A stretch of 64,000 nucleotides of DNA from Pelagibacterium sediminicola (GTDB lineage Bacteria > Pseudomonadota > Alphaproteobacteria > Rhizobiales > Devosiaceae): positions 434,001-498,000 of the forward strand of contig NZ_QMEL01000001.1 of the NCBI RefSeq assembly GCF_003390885.1. The letters are read 5' to 3'. Below, one piece after another: positions 8,916-17,953 of the stretch. The position numbers were made by a program, and so were the translations under genes. Positions within the stretch are counted from its first letter, which is position 1. Each line of letters opens with the position of its first letter. The notes beneath the pieces were generated by a model. That model was not told where the DNA came from and made no database searches. It worked only from the letters and a program-made list of their open reading frames with translations.

Positions 8916-11906
8916 ATGACACGACAGGATCAGAACGAAGCGTTCCTCCTCACCTCATTCCTTTATGGCGGCAATGCCGACTATATCGATGCGCTCTATG
9001 CGCGCTACAAATCCGATCCCCAGAGTGTCGAGCCGAGCTGGGCCGAGTTCTTCTCGGGACTTTCCGATTCCATCGAGGACGTGAAAAAGAACGCCGAGGG
9101 GCCGTCCTGGCAGCGCAAGGACTGGCCGCGCCCGCGCAATGGCGACCTGGTCTCCGCGTTCGACGGGGACTGGGGCGAGGTCGCCGTCAAGGTGCAAAAG
9201 GCGGTGGCCGAGAAGGCCAAGGCTGAGGAAAAACCGGTTTCCGACGTCGACGTGATGCAGGCGACGCGGGATTCCATCCATGCGATCATGATGATCCGCG
9301 CCTACCGTATGCGCGGGCATCTGCACGCCAATCTCGATCCGCTGGGCCTCGAGGTCCAGGAAGAGGCGCCCGAGCTCGATCCGGCCGCCTATGGTTTTAC
9401 CGAGGCCGATTTCACGCGCGAAATCTATATCGACAACTATCTGGGGCTCGAGTTCGCGACCGTGCCCCAGATGCTCGAAATATTGAAGCGCACCTATTGC
9501 GGGACGATGGGCATCGAGTTCATGCACATCTCGGACCCCGAGGCCAAGGCCTGGATCCAGGAACGCATCGAGGGCCCGGACAAGGAAATCACCTTCACGC
9601 GCGAAGGCAAGCGCGCCATCCTTTCAAAGCTGGCCGAGGCCGAAGGGTTCGAGAAGTTCCTCGACGTCAAATACACCGGCACCAAGCGGTTCGGGCTCGA
9701 TGGCGGGGAATCGCTGATCCCGGCGCTCGAGCAGATCATCAAGCGCGGCGGGGCGCTGGGGGTCGAGGATATCGTCCTGGGCATGGCCCATCGCGGACGG
9801 CTCAACGTTCTGACCCAGGTGATGGGCAAGCCGCACCGGGCGCTGTTCCACGAATTCAAGGGCGGGGCGTTCTATCCCGACGACGTGGAAGGGTCGGGCG
9901 ACGTCAAATACCATCTGGGCGCCTCCTCTGACCGCGAGTTCGACGGCAATCAGGTGCACCTCTCGCTCACCGCCAACCCCTCGCATCTGGAGATCGTCAA
10001 CCCGGTGGTGCTGGGCAAGGCGCGCGCCAAGCAGGACCAGCTTTCCGCGCTCGAGGAGGGCCGGTTCGTCTTCGATACGCGCGAGACGGACCGCTCCAAG
10101 GTGCTGCCGCTGCTGCTGCATGGCGATGCGGCGTTCGCGGGCCAGGGCGTGGTTGCCGAATGTTTCGGGCTTTCGGGTTTGAAGGGCCACCGCACGGGCG
10201 GGTCGATCCATTTCGTCATCAACAACCAGATCGGGTTCACGACCTCTCCGCATTTCTCGCGGTCCTCGCCCTACCCCACCGATGTCGCCAAGATGATCGA
10301 GGCGCCGGTGTTCCACGTCAATGGCGACGATCCCGAAGCGGTGGTCTATGCGGCCAAGATCGCCATCGAATACCGCCAGAAGTTCGGGCGTCCGGTGGTT
10401 ATCGACATGTTCTGTTATCGCCGGTTCGGCCATAACGAGGGCGACGAGCCGAGCTTCACCCAGCCGCTGATGTACAAGGCGATCCGGGGCCACGAGACGA
10501 CCTTCGAGCTTTACGGCCAGCGCCTCGCCGACGAGGGCGTCGTGACGGGCGAGGAAATCGCCGAGATCAAGGCCGCCTGGCGCAGCCATCTCGAAACCGA
10601 ATTCGAGGCGGGGCAGGACTATCGCCCCAACAAGGCCGACTGGCTCGATGGCGCCTGGAAGAACATCAAGCTCGCCGAAGCCGATGGACCGCGCCGCGGG
10701 GTCACCGGGGTTGCCGTCGAAAAGCTCAAGGCGCTGGGCGAGAAGATGACCGAGGTGCCCGGAGACTTCAGCGTCCACCGCACGGTGCAGCGCTTTCTCG
10801 ACAACCGCAAGAAGGCGGTCGCCGAGGGCGAGGGCATCGACTGGGCGACCGCCGAGGCGCTGGCCTTTTCCTCGCTGCTCGCCGAGGGCCATCCGGTGCG
10901 GCTCTCGGGGCAGGACGTCGAGCGCGGCACGTTCTCTCAGCGCCATACGGTGCTCTACGACCAGGAGGTCGAGGCGACCTATACGCCCTTCAACCATCTC
11001 GATGAGGGGCAGGCGCGCTACGAGGTCATCAACTCGATGCTTTCGGAAGAGGCGGTGCTGGGGTTTGAGTACGGCTATTCGCTGGCCGAGCCCAATGCGC
11101 TCACCATCTGGGAAGCCCAGTTCGGCGATTTCGTCAACGGCGCCCAGGTGGTGATCGACCAGTTCATCTCTTCGGGCGAGCGCAAATGGCTGCGCATGTC
11201 CGGGCTCGTGATGCTGTTGCCGCACGGCTATGAAGGGCAGGGCCCCGAGCACTCCTCGGCCCGCCCCGAGCGGTTCCTGCAATTGTGCGCCGAGGACAAC
11301 ATGCAGGTGCTCAACTGCACGACCCCGGCCAACTATTTCCACGCGCTGCGCCGGCAATTGAAGCGCGATTTCCGCAAGCCCCTCGTGATCTTCACGCCCA
11401 AATCGCTGCTGCGCCACAAGCGGGCGGTGTCGGGGCTCAACGAAATGGGCGCGGGCAGCTTTTTCCATCGCCTGTTGTGGGACGACGCGGAAGCGCCGGG
11501 CCTGCCCAAGACCGATGTGAGCCTGCAGCCGGACGACAAGATCCGGCGGGTGGTGATCTGCACCGGCAAGGTCTATTACGACCTGCTCGAAGACCGCGAG
11601 AAGCGCGGCATCAACGATGTCTATCTGATGCGTCTCGAACAGCTCTATCCGTTCCCCGCCAAGGCGCTGATCGACGAGTTGTCCCGCTTCCAGCACGCCG
11701 ATGTCGTCTGGTGCCAGGAAGAGCCCAAGAACATGGGCGCCTGGGCGTTCGTGCAGCCCTATATCGAATGGGTGCTCGAACAGATGGGCCGTCCGGGCGA
11801 CCGGCCGCGCTATGTGGGCCGCCCGGCTTCGGCGTCCACGGCCACGGGCCTGATGCGCACCCATGTGGCGCAGTTGCAGGCCTTTCTTGACGAAGCGTTC
11901 GAGTGA
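8916..11906 (+). CDS. sucA: 2-oxoglutarate dehydrogenase E1 component
   Basis: 996 aa from the ATG at 8916. This start follows AGAGAGTGAA and gives MTRQDQNEAFLLTSFLYGGN; an upstream start would put 14 residues inside the leader hairpin. The N-terminal LYGGNADYIDALYARYK is the E1o-specific helix that contacts E2/E3. The thiamine diphosphate domain has MAHRGRLNVLTQV, and the C-terminal transketolase-type domains follow. It decarboxylates 2-oxoglutarate and succinylates the SucB lipoyl group. Full length for the family. Confidence 0.97.
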   Translation: MTRQDQNEAFLLTSFLYGGNADYIDALYARYKSDPQSVEPSWAEFFSGLSDSIEDVKKNAEGPSWQRKDWPRPRNGDLVSAFDGDWGEVAVKVQKAVAEKAKAEEKPVSDVDVMQATRDSIHAIMMIRAYRMRGHLHANLDPLGLEVQEEAPELDPAAYGFTEADFTREIYIDNYLGLEFATVPQMLEILKRTYCGTMGIEFMHISDPEAKAWIQERIEGPDKEITFTREGKRAILSKLAEAEGFEKFLDVKYTGTKRFGLDGGESLIPALEQIIKRGGALGVEDIVLGMAHRGRLNVLTQVMGKPHRALFHEFKGGAFYPDDVEGSGDVKYHLGASSDREFDGNQVHLSLTANPSHLEIVNPVVLGKARAKQDQLSALEEGRFVFDTRETDRSKVLPLLLHGDAAFAGQGVVAECFGLSGLKGHRTGGSIHFVINNQIGFTTSPHFSRSSPYPTDVAKMIEAPVFHVNGDDPEAVVYAAKIAIEYRQKFGRPVVIDMFCYRRFGHNEGDEPSFTQPLMYKAIRGHETTFELYGQRLADEGVVTGEEIAEIKAAWRSHLETEFEAGQDYRPNKADWLDGAWKNIKLAEADGPRRGVTGVAVEKLKALGEKMTEVPGDFSVHRTVQRFLDNRKKAVAEGEGIDWATAEALAFSSLLAEGHPVRLSGQDVERGTFSQRHTVLYDQEVEATYTPFNHLDEGQARYEVINSMLSEEAVLGFEYGYSLAEPNALTIWEAQFGDFVNGAQVVIDQFISSGERKWLRMSGLVMLLPHGYEGQGPEHSSARPERFLQLCAEDNMQVLNCTTPANYFHALRRQLKRDFRKPLVIFTPKSLLRHKRAVSGLNEMGAGSFFHRLLWDDAEAPGLPKTDVSLQPDDKIRRVVICTGKVYYDLLEDREKRGINDVYLMRLEQLYPFPAKALIDELSRFQHADVVWCQEEPKNMGAWAFVQPYIEWVLEQMGRPGDRPRYVGRPASASTATGLMRTHVAQLQAFLDEAFE

Positions 11907-11984
11907 CCCCCTAACTGGAGAAAGGGCGCGGCCCCTCACGATCGCGCCGCCCCGCCCACAAGAGAGACAAAAGGAACCTTAGAG

Positions 11985-13217
11985 ATGTCCACCGAAGTCC
12001 GCGTTCCGACCCTGGGGGAAAGCGTTACCGAAGCCACGATCGGGCAATGGTTCAAGAAGGTGGGCGACGCGGTCGCCGCCGACGAGCCGATTGTCGAGCT
12101 TGAGACCGATAAGGTGACCATCGAGGTTCCCGCACCCGTCTCGGGCACGCTGGAGGCCATTTCGGTCAATGAGGGCGACACCGTTGAGGTCGGCGCGCTG
12201 ATCGCGGCGATCGCCGCGGGGGCCGCGCCCGCCAAGACGGCGGAAAAGCCCGCCGAAGCGCCCAAGGCTGAAGAAGCCCCCAAACCAGCGCCCGCCGCTG
12301 CCGCCCCGGCCCCCGCGAGGACCGAAATGCCCCCCGCACCCTCGGCCGCCAAGCTCGCCGCGGAAAAGAGCATCGATGCCGCCGAGGTCGCGGGCTCGGG
12401 CAAGCGCGGGCAAGTGCTCAAGGAAGATGTGCTCAAGGCGCTCGACAGGACGCCATCGGCACCCGCCGCCGCCCCGGCCCCTGCCGCGGCGCGCGCGCCC
12501 TCGCCGGGCGATGATGCGGGACGCGAGGAGCGGGTCAAGATGACCCGGCTGCGCCAGACGATCGCCAGGCGCCTGAAGGACGCCCAGAACACCGCCGCCA
12601 TGCTCACCACCTTCAACGAGGTGGACATGAAGCCGGTGATGGACCTGCGGGCCTCCTACAAGGAGCTGTTCGAAAAAAAGCACGGGGTCAAGCTGGGCTT
12701 CATGGGCTTTTTCACAAAAGCCATCGTCCATGCGCTCAAGGAAATCCCGGCGGTCAACGCCGAGATCGACGGCACCGACATCATCTACAAGAATTTCGCC
12801 CATATCGGGGTGGCGGTGGGGACCGACAAGGGCCTCGTCGTGCCGGTGGTGCGCGATGCCGACCAGATGACCATCGCCGAGATCGAAAAGGAAGTCGCCC
12901 GGCTCGGACGCGCGGCGCGCGACGGCCAGCTTTCGATGGCCGACATGGCGGGCGGCACCTTCACCATCTCCAATGGCGGGGTCTATGGCTCGCTGATGTC
13001 GACCCCGATCCTCAACGCGCCGCAATCGGGCATTCTGGGGATGCACAAGATCCAGGAGCGGCCCGTGGTCGTCGACGGGCAGATCGCTATCCGTCCCATG
13101 ATGTATCTGGCGCTCTCCTACGACCACCGGATCGTCGACGGCAAGGAAGCGGTGACGTTCCTCGTGCGCGTCAAGGAGAGTCTTGAAGATCCGCAGCGGC
13201 TGGTGCTCGATCTTTAG
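11985..13217 (+). CDS. sucB: 2-oxoglutarate dehydrogenase E2 (dihydrolipoyl succinyltransferase)
   Basis: 410 aa with one lipoyl domain (1-78; lipoylated Lys43 in [12 protein letters not shown]), an Ala/Pro-rich linker, a peripheral-subunit-binding domain at about 118-160, a second linker, and a catalytic domain ending with [13 protein letters not shown] (active-site His). It transfers succinyl from lipoamide to CoA. Starts AUG after AAAAGGAACC. It lies 78 nt after sucA and 11 nt before the MAPEG gene, so sucAB, the MAPEG gene and lpdA look like one unit. Confidence 0.97.
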   Translation: MSTEVRVPTLGESVTEATIGQWFKKVGDAVAADEPIVELETDKVTIEVPAPVSGTLEAISVNEGDTVEVGALIAAIAAGAAPAKTAEKPAEAPKAEEAPKPAPAAAAPAPARTEMPPAPSAAKLAAEKSIDAAEVAGSGKRGQVLKEDVLKALDRTPSAPAAAPAPAAARAPSPGDDAGREERVKMTRLRQTIARRLKDAQNTAAMLTTFNEVDMKPVMDLRASYKELFEKKHGVKLGFMGFFTKAIVHALKEIPAVNAEIDGTDIIYKNFAHIGVAVGTDKGLVVPVVRDADQMTIAEIEKEVARLGRAARDGQLSMADMAGGTFTISNGGVYGSLMSTPILNAPQSGILGMHKIQERPVVVDGQIAIRPMMYLALSYDHRIVDGKEAVTFLVRVKESLEDPQRLVLDL

Positions 13218-13228
13218 GGAGCCGGGCA

Positions 13229-13621
13229 ATGGCGTTGGAGCTGTCGCTGCTGGTCTGGTCGGTGGTCCTGCTGTTCGTCCATATCGGATCGCAGGGCGTC
13301 CTTTTGACCCGCGAGCACGGCAGCCGGTACAATGCCGGCCCGCGTGACGAGGAGCGCGCGCCGGGCATGTTTGGCGGCAGGGCCGAGCGGGCGCTGCGCA
13401 ACTTCCTTGAAACCTGGCCCGCCTTTATCGCGCTGGCGCTCGTGTGCGGGGTGACCGGCACGTCCAACGGTCTTACCCAGACGGGCGCCGCGCTCTATCT
13501 GGGGTTCCGTCTCGTTTATCTTCCGCTCTACATTTTCGGGGTCACCAACATCCGCTCGCTCGCCTTTGTGGGCGCATGCCTTGGACTGGCGCTGATGGCA
13601 GCGGGATTGTTGCTCTTTTAA
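13229..13621 (+). CDS. MAPEG-family membrane protein
   Basis: 130 aa, four predicted hydrophobic helices (about 3-22, 60-80, 82-105, 110-130). The sequence GPRDEERAPGMFGGRAERALRNFLETWPAFIAL matches the MAPEG family (eicosanoid and glutathione metabolism-type integral membrane proteins), in particular the conserved N-x-x-E-x-x-P helix. The bacterial substrate is unknown. It lies between sucB (11 nt) and lpdA (15 nt), so it is co-transcribed with 2-oxoglutarate dehydrogenase genes; this placement suggests no specific reaction but is worth noting. Confidence 0.8.
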   Translation: MALELSLLVWSVVLLFVHIGSQGVLLTREHGSRYNAGPRDEERAPGMFGGRAERALRNFLETWPAFIALALVCGVTGTSNGLTQTGAALYLGFRLVYLPLYIFGVTNIRSLAFVGACLGLALMAAGLLLF

Positions 13622-13636
13622 AAAGGATACAGCCCA

Positions 13637-15043
13637 ATGGCCGACACATTCGATCTCACCATCATCGGTTCCGGACCGGGGGGCTATGTGTGCGCGGTGC
13701 GCGCGGCCCAGCTCGGGATGAAGGTCGCCATCGTCGAGAAGTGGCCCAATTTCGGGGGCACGTGCCTCAATATCGGCTGCATCCCCTCCAAGGCGCTGCT
13801 GCACGTTTCAGAGCTTTACGAGGAAGCGGGACACAGTTTCCCCCAGCTCGGCATCGATGTGGGCACGCCGAGGATCAATCTTGAGGGCATGATGGCCCAC
13901 AAGGACGATGTGGTGAAGTCCAACACCTCCGGGATCGAATATCTTTTCAAGAAGAACAAGGTCACGGCGTTTCGCGGCACGGGCACGATCTCCGCGCCCG
14001 GCAAGGTCACGGTGACCGCCGAGGATGGCGGGGTGACCGAGATCGCAACCAAAAACATCGTCATTGCGACGGGATCGGTATCGGCCAACCTGCCGGGCAT
14101 CGAGATCGACGAGGAACGCATCGTCACCTCGACCGGCGCGCTCGAGCTTTCAAAGGTGCCCGGCCATCTGCTGGTGATCGGGGCCGGGGTGATCGGGCTC
14201 GAACTCGGGTCGGTCTGGGCGCGGCTGGGCGCAAAGGTGACGGTGGTTGAATATCTCGATCGCATCCTGCCGGGCATGGACGGGGAGGTGGCCAAGCAGT
14301 TCCAGCGCATGCTCACCAAGCAGGGCTTCGCGTTCAGGCTCGCCACCAAGGTTTCGGGCATCGAAAAGTCCGGCGAAGGCATTGTGGCAACGATCGAGCC
14401 GGCTGCTGGCGGCGATGCCGCGCAGATCGAGGCCGACGTGGCGCTCGTTGCGATCGGGCGCCTGCCCTATACGCAAGGGCTGGGGCTCGAGAGCGTGGGG
14501 GTCGAACTGGACAAGCGCGGGCGCGTCGTCACCGACAACCGCTACAGCACCAATGTCGAGGGCATCTACGCCATTGGCGACGTCATCGCCGGGCCGATGC
14601 TGGCGCACAAGGCCGAGGACGAGGGGATCGCGGTTGCCGAACTGCTGGCCGGGCAGGCCGGGCACGTCAATTACGGCGTCATTCCCGGCGTGGTCTATAC
14701 CTCGCCCGAGGTCGCCTCGGTCGGCAGGACCGAAGACGAGCTCAAGGCCGAAGGGATCGCCTACAAGGCCGCCAAGTTCCCCTTCACCGCCAATGGCCGC
14801 GCCAAGGCGATGCTGGCGACGGACGGCTTCGTCAAGATCCTTGCCGACAAGGCGACCGACCGGGTGCTGGGCTGCCATATCGTGGGCAAGGGCGCGGGCG
14901 AGATGATCCACGAGGCCGCCGTGCTGATGGAATTCGGCGGGTCCGCCGAGGATCTGGCGCGCACCTGCCACGCCCACCCCACAATGAGCGAGGCGGTGCG
15001 CGAGGCCGCGATGGGGCTCGGGGACGGCTCGATTCATATTTGA
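13637..15043 (+). CDS. lpdA: Dihydrolipoyl dehydrogenase (E3)
   Basis: 468 aa. The FAD motif GSGPGG is at residues 11-16, the redox-active disulfide GGTCLNIGC is at Cys43 and Cys48, and the NAD-binding [10 protein letters not shown] is in the middle. The C-terminal dimerisation domain has the catalytic His-Glu in [14 protein letters not shown]. It reoxidises dihydrolipoamide on SucB, and possibly on other 2-oxoacid dehydrogenases. Last gene of the sucAB-MAPEG-lpdA unit. A diverged copy of its last codons and 3' flank recurs at 15159. Confidence 0.97.
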   Translation: MADTFDLTIIGSGPGGYVCAVRAAQLGMKVAIVEKWPNFGGTCLNIGCIPSKALLHVSELYEEAGHSFPQLGIDVGTPRINLEGMMAHKDDVVKSNTSGIEYLFKKNKVTAFRGTGTISAPGKVTVTAEDGGVTEIATKNIVIATGSVSANLPGIEIDEERIVTSTGALELSKVPGHLLVIGAGVIGLELGSVWARLGAKVTVVEYLDRILPGMDGEVAKQFQRMLTKQGFAFRLATKVSGIEKSGEGIVATIEPAAGGDAAQIEADVALVAIGRLPYTQGLGLESVGVELDKRGRVVTDNRYSTNVEGIYAIGDVIAGPMLAHKAEDEGIAVAELLAGQAGHVNYGVIPGVVYTSPEVASVGRTEDELKAEGIAYKAAKFPFTANGRAKAMLATDGFVKILADKATDRVLGCHIVGKGAGEMIHEAAVLMEFGGSAEDLARTCHAHPTMSEAVREAAMGLGDGSIHI

Positions 15044-15200
15044 TCTCACGGCGCGCACCGCTGCGGGCATGACGGCGCTAAAGCCGCGCCTATGCCCTCC
15101 GCTGCACCTGCGATGGCGCGCGCGAGACGTCGCGCGGGGTCCTCGGCTTTGCCTCGTCCATATTGATCTTACGGCGTGCACTGCTGCGGGCATGACGCGC
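15035..15200. repeat. Imperfect direct repeat at the 3' end of lpdA
   Basis: About 42 nt starting CATATTTGATCTCACGGCG at 15035 (it includes the lpdA stop) recur at 15159-15200 as CATATTGATCTTACGGCG, with few differences and both continuing GCTGCGGGCATGAC. The segment between is GC-rich and without a gene. Together with the REP pair at 15267 and the terminator at 15474 it fills the 485-nt gap 15044-15528. I see no coding potential in that gap. Confidence 0.7.
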
Positions 15201-15266
15201 GAGGCGCTTGAGCAGATCAGTATTTGACGGAATCGTCGGGGTTCCCGCGGTTGCGGCGGGTTTGGT

Positions 15267-15362
15267 CTGGACCCCGGGAATAAATCCCGGGGTGACATGG
15301 GAGATGGGATGATCCTGCGCGAAACACCATTGTCATTCCGGGACTTGTTCCCGGCAATCCAG
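15267..15362. repeat. Bipartite REP pair, locus B
   Basis: The forward unit CTGGACCCCGGG..CCGGGGTGAC (15267-15296) and the reverse unit GTCATTCCGGG..CCGGCAATCCAG (15332-15362) are about 35 nt apart. It is the same architecture as locus A, with the two unit types in swapped order. Confidence 0.85.
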
Positions 15363-15473
15363 TGCGGTCCAACCCCAACCGCCCGGCAGGCCGTTTCCAT
15401 GTTGAATGCTGCACCTCCGCTGGGGCGCGCAAGCGCGGGGGCCTCGCTGTGCTCGTCCGGACTGCAGCTCAAG

Positions 15474-15507
15474 AAAAAAAGGCCGCATCGGTGGATGCGG
15501 CCTTTTT
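15474..15507. terminator. Bidirectional Rho-independent terminator
   Basis: A7 (15474-15480), stem GGCCGCATC (15481-15489), loop GGTG, GATGCGGCC (15494-15502), then T5. It can end transcripts from both sides: the lpdA side on the plus strand and the seven-repeat protein gene (stop at 15529) on the minus strand. Confidence 0.85.
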
Positions 15508-15528
15508 CGTTGGGTTCGTGTTTGGCGC

Positions 15529-16920
15529 TCAGGGGGCGTAGGTCACGGTGCCGGCTTCATAGGCCGCGCGGCAGTCGGTTGCGTCGCCCAGAAGGTTGTC
15601 GTCGAACAGCTCGAAGGCTCCGCCTCGCCCCTGGAACCGGGGGTCGTCGCACTCGCCGTCATGGGGGTGGCTGCCCGAATCATCGCCGAAATTGATGCGG
15701 AAACCATCCGTGGACGCCCCGCTGTCCGCCGTGCTGCCGACCCCGGCGAGATAGACCTCGCCGCTTTCAAACAGCGCGCGGCAATCGGAGGCGTCATGGC
15801 CGAGATCGCTATGGATGAGGATCGAATCGGTGCCCGGCCCGGCAAAGCGCGGGTCATCGCACCTGTCGTCATTGGCGTAGTCCGATGCATCGTCTCCAAA
15901 ATCGATCCCGGTTATGCCCGCAAGGGCCGGGTCGCCATCGACGCCGTTAAAATGGATCTGCCCCTGGGCATAAAGCGCCCGGCAGTCATCGGCGTCGGCC
16001 ATGCGGTCGGCAAACAGCAGCGTGGTATCGGTGCCCGGGCCGGTAAAACGCGGATCGTCGCACTCCCCGTTATTGGCGTAGTCGCTGGAGTTGTCGCCGA
16101 AATCGATGCTGCCGATAAAGGCGGAATCATCGCGCATGGCCGTGGCTTCGTTCTCGCCCGCATAGATCGAGGGGTCGGCTTCATACGCCTCGCGGCAGTC
16201 GGTGGCATCGGCATGGGCGTGGTTCTGGAGCGCGCCGCCAAAACGCGGATCGTCGCATTCGCCGTCATTGGCCCAATGGCCCGAATCGTCGCCGAAATCG
16301 ATATCGCCGGACAGAGCGCTACCGCCATCATCGCCGCTCTCGCTCGTATAGATCGAGGGATCGGCCTCGTAAGCGGCGCGGCAGTCGGTGGCGTCGGCAT
16401 ATTCATGGCTCGTGAGCGCCCCCCCGAAGCGGGGATCGTCGCATTCGCCGTCATTGGCCCAGGAACCGGTATCCGCGCCAAAATCGATGCTGGCCGAGGG
16501 GGCGGAGCCGAGATATTCGACGCGCCCGCCCTCATATGCCTCGCGGCAATCGGTGGCGTCGGCAAGAACGTGGCTTTCGAGCGAACCGCCGAAACGCGGG
16601 TCGTCGCATTCTCCGTCATTGGCCCAATTGCCCGAATCGTCGCCGAAATCGATCTCGGAACTGGGCTGGACGGCGCCGCTGATGGTGATCGCGCCGTCGA
16701 AGATGACCTCGCCGGCCTCGTAGGCGGTGCGGCAGTCGGTAGCGTCGGCCATGCGGTGGCTGTCGACCGTGCCGCCGAAGCGCGGATCGTCGCACTCCCC
16801 GTCATTGGCCCACCGGCCTGAATCATCGCCGAAATCGATATCCTGGGCCAGTGCCGGGAAGGATAAAAGGAGCGAAAGCGCCATGGTGGCGCTGCCAAGA
16901 ATTGCACCCGTCTTTTTCAT
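15529..16920 (-). CDS. Secreted acidic protein of seven Cys/Asp-rich repeats
   Basis: 463 aa from the ATG at 16920 (MKKTGAILGSATMALSLLL), which gives a clear signal peptide ending at about ALAQ. The mature part is seven repeats of 55-70 residues. Each opens with IDFGDDSG-x-WANDGECDD, continues PRFGG and closes with ADATDCR-x-AYEAG, so each has two Cys (GEC and DCR) that could form one disulfide. Repeats 1-4 are most alike; 5-6 carry a GPGTD insertion and 7 is the most diverged. The dense Asp suggests metal (Ca2+) binding, which is inference. No enzyme domain is visible. It lies 10 nt after the EamA gene, with GAGGGAA as the ribosome-binding site. The exported location is likely; the role is unknown. 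Confidence 0.85.
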   Translation of the reverse strand: MKKTGAILGSATMALSLLLSFPALAQDIDFGDDSGRWANDGECDDPRFGGTVDSHRMADATDCRTAYEAGEVIFDGAITISGAVQPSSEIDFGDDSGNWANDGECDDPRFGGSLESHVLADATDCREAYEGGRVEYLGSAPSASIDFGADTGSWANDGECDDPRFGGALTSHEYADATDCRAAYEADPSIYTSESGDDGGSALSGDIDFGDDSGHWANDGECDDPRFGGALQNHAHADATDCREAYEADPSIYAGENEATAMRDDSAFIGSIDFGDNSSDYANNGECDDPRFTGPGTDTTLLFADRMADADDCRALYAQGQIHFNGVDGDPALAGITGIDFGDDASDYANDDRCDDPRFAGPGTDSILIHSDLGHDASDCRALFESGEVYLAGVGSTADSGASTDGFRINFGDDSGSHPHDGECDDPRFQGRGGAFELFDDNLLGDATDCRAAYEAGTVTYAP

Positions 16921-16930
16921 TGTGGTTCCC

Positions 16931-17905
16931 TCACGCTGCGGGGTTCTGGGCAACCGCCCGGTGCCGCGTGAGACGAGTGAACAGCAAAATTCCGCAGATT
17001 ACCAGTACCGTTCCAACGCCATGATAGGGGGTGAAGGGCTCGTTGAGAATGACGACCGCCAGAACGATGGTGAGGATGGGGGAGATATTGCCGAAAATGG
17101 CGGTGCGCTCGGGCCCGATGCGGCCGATGGCGGCGGCGATCATCAGGACGGGCAACACAGTCGCGATGGCGGCAAGGCCGATCAGCATCAAAAGGGTCGC
17201 CGGCTCGATGGCCAGCGCGGTGAGGGGGTGGGTGAAAAGGAAATGGGCAAAGATCGTGCCCCCCGCCGCCGTCATGGCGATGCCGGTGAAAAGCGCCGAG
17301 CCGAGCGCATCGATCGCCGATTTGGCAAAGAGCTGATAGAGCGCATAGGCGAGCGCCGCCCCAAGCACCAGCAGCGTGCCGGTCAGGACGTTATCGCCTT
17401 CGATCGTCAAATCATGGGCAAAGATAATGGCGATGCCCGCATAAGCCAGAAGCGCGGCGGCCACAGCGCCAGCGGAGAGCCTGCGCCCGAACAGCACGGC
17501 GCCCAGAATCAACACCATGAAGGGGTAGGTGAGCAGCGCCAGGCGGTTGAGCTGGGCGGAAATGAAAGAGAGGGCGGCGAAATCGAGATAGCTCGCGCCA
17601 TAATAGCCGACGATGCCGACCCCGATGGCGACCAGGACGGCGCGTACCGGCACCGGCGTGCCGCCATGTTTTCCCCGGCCCCGCCTCCGGGCGGCAAGGC
17701 CCGACCAGCCCAGCACCATGAAGGCGGGGGTTGCAAGGACCATGCGCCAGGTGAGGATGGTGAGGGCGTCGAGCCCGTCGGCGAGCACCAGTTTGACGAA
17801 AATGCCCTTGGTCGCGAAAAAGCCGGCGCCGAGCGCGGCAAGAACGAGACCGATGGTTTCGTTGCGGGACGTGGCGGCAAAGGGGGAAGCGATGGGGGCG
17901 GTCAT
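16931..17905 (-). CDS. DMT-superfamily transporter (EamA)
   Basis: 324 aa with ten hydrophobic helices arranged as two EamA repeats (about 15-150 and 165-305). The first is typified by LVLAALGAGFFATKGIFVKL and the second by [19 protein letters not shown]. The family exports or imports small metabolites such as amino acids or nucleosides; the substrate cannot be told. It is 48 nt downstream of xerC and 10 nt upstream of the repeat-protein gene on the same strand, so the three may be one transcript. Confidence 0.88.
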   Translation of the reverse strand: MTAPIASPFAATSRNETIGLVLAALGAGFFATKGIFVKLVLADGLDALTILTWRMVLATPAFMVLGWSGLAARRRGRGKHGGTPVPVRAVLVAIGVGIVGYYGASYLDFAALSFISAQLNRLALLTYPFMVLILGAVLFGRRLSAGAVAAALLAYAGIAIIFAHDLTIEGDNVLTGTLLVLGAALAYALYQLFAKSAIDALGSALFTGIAMTAAGGTIFAHFLFTHPLTALAIEPATLLMLIGLAAIATVLPVLMIAAAIGRIGPERTAIFGNISPILTIVLAVVILNEPFTPYHGVGTVLVICGILLFTRLTRHRAVAQNPAA

Positions 17906-17953
17906 GGTGCGGCGGACCTTATACCCGCGCGGGTTGGGCCGCCATCGTCAATT

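Noticed and set aside
9624-11939. 771-codon open frame antisense to sucA
   Set aside because: A shadow of sucA; composition follows complemented codons and no family pattern is seen.
15406-16821. 471-codon open frame antisense to the seven-repeat protein gene, itself repetitive
   Set aside because: Its repeats are the antisense image of the true gene, which has a signal peptide and a ribosome-binding site.
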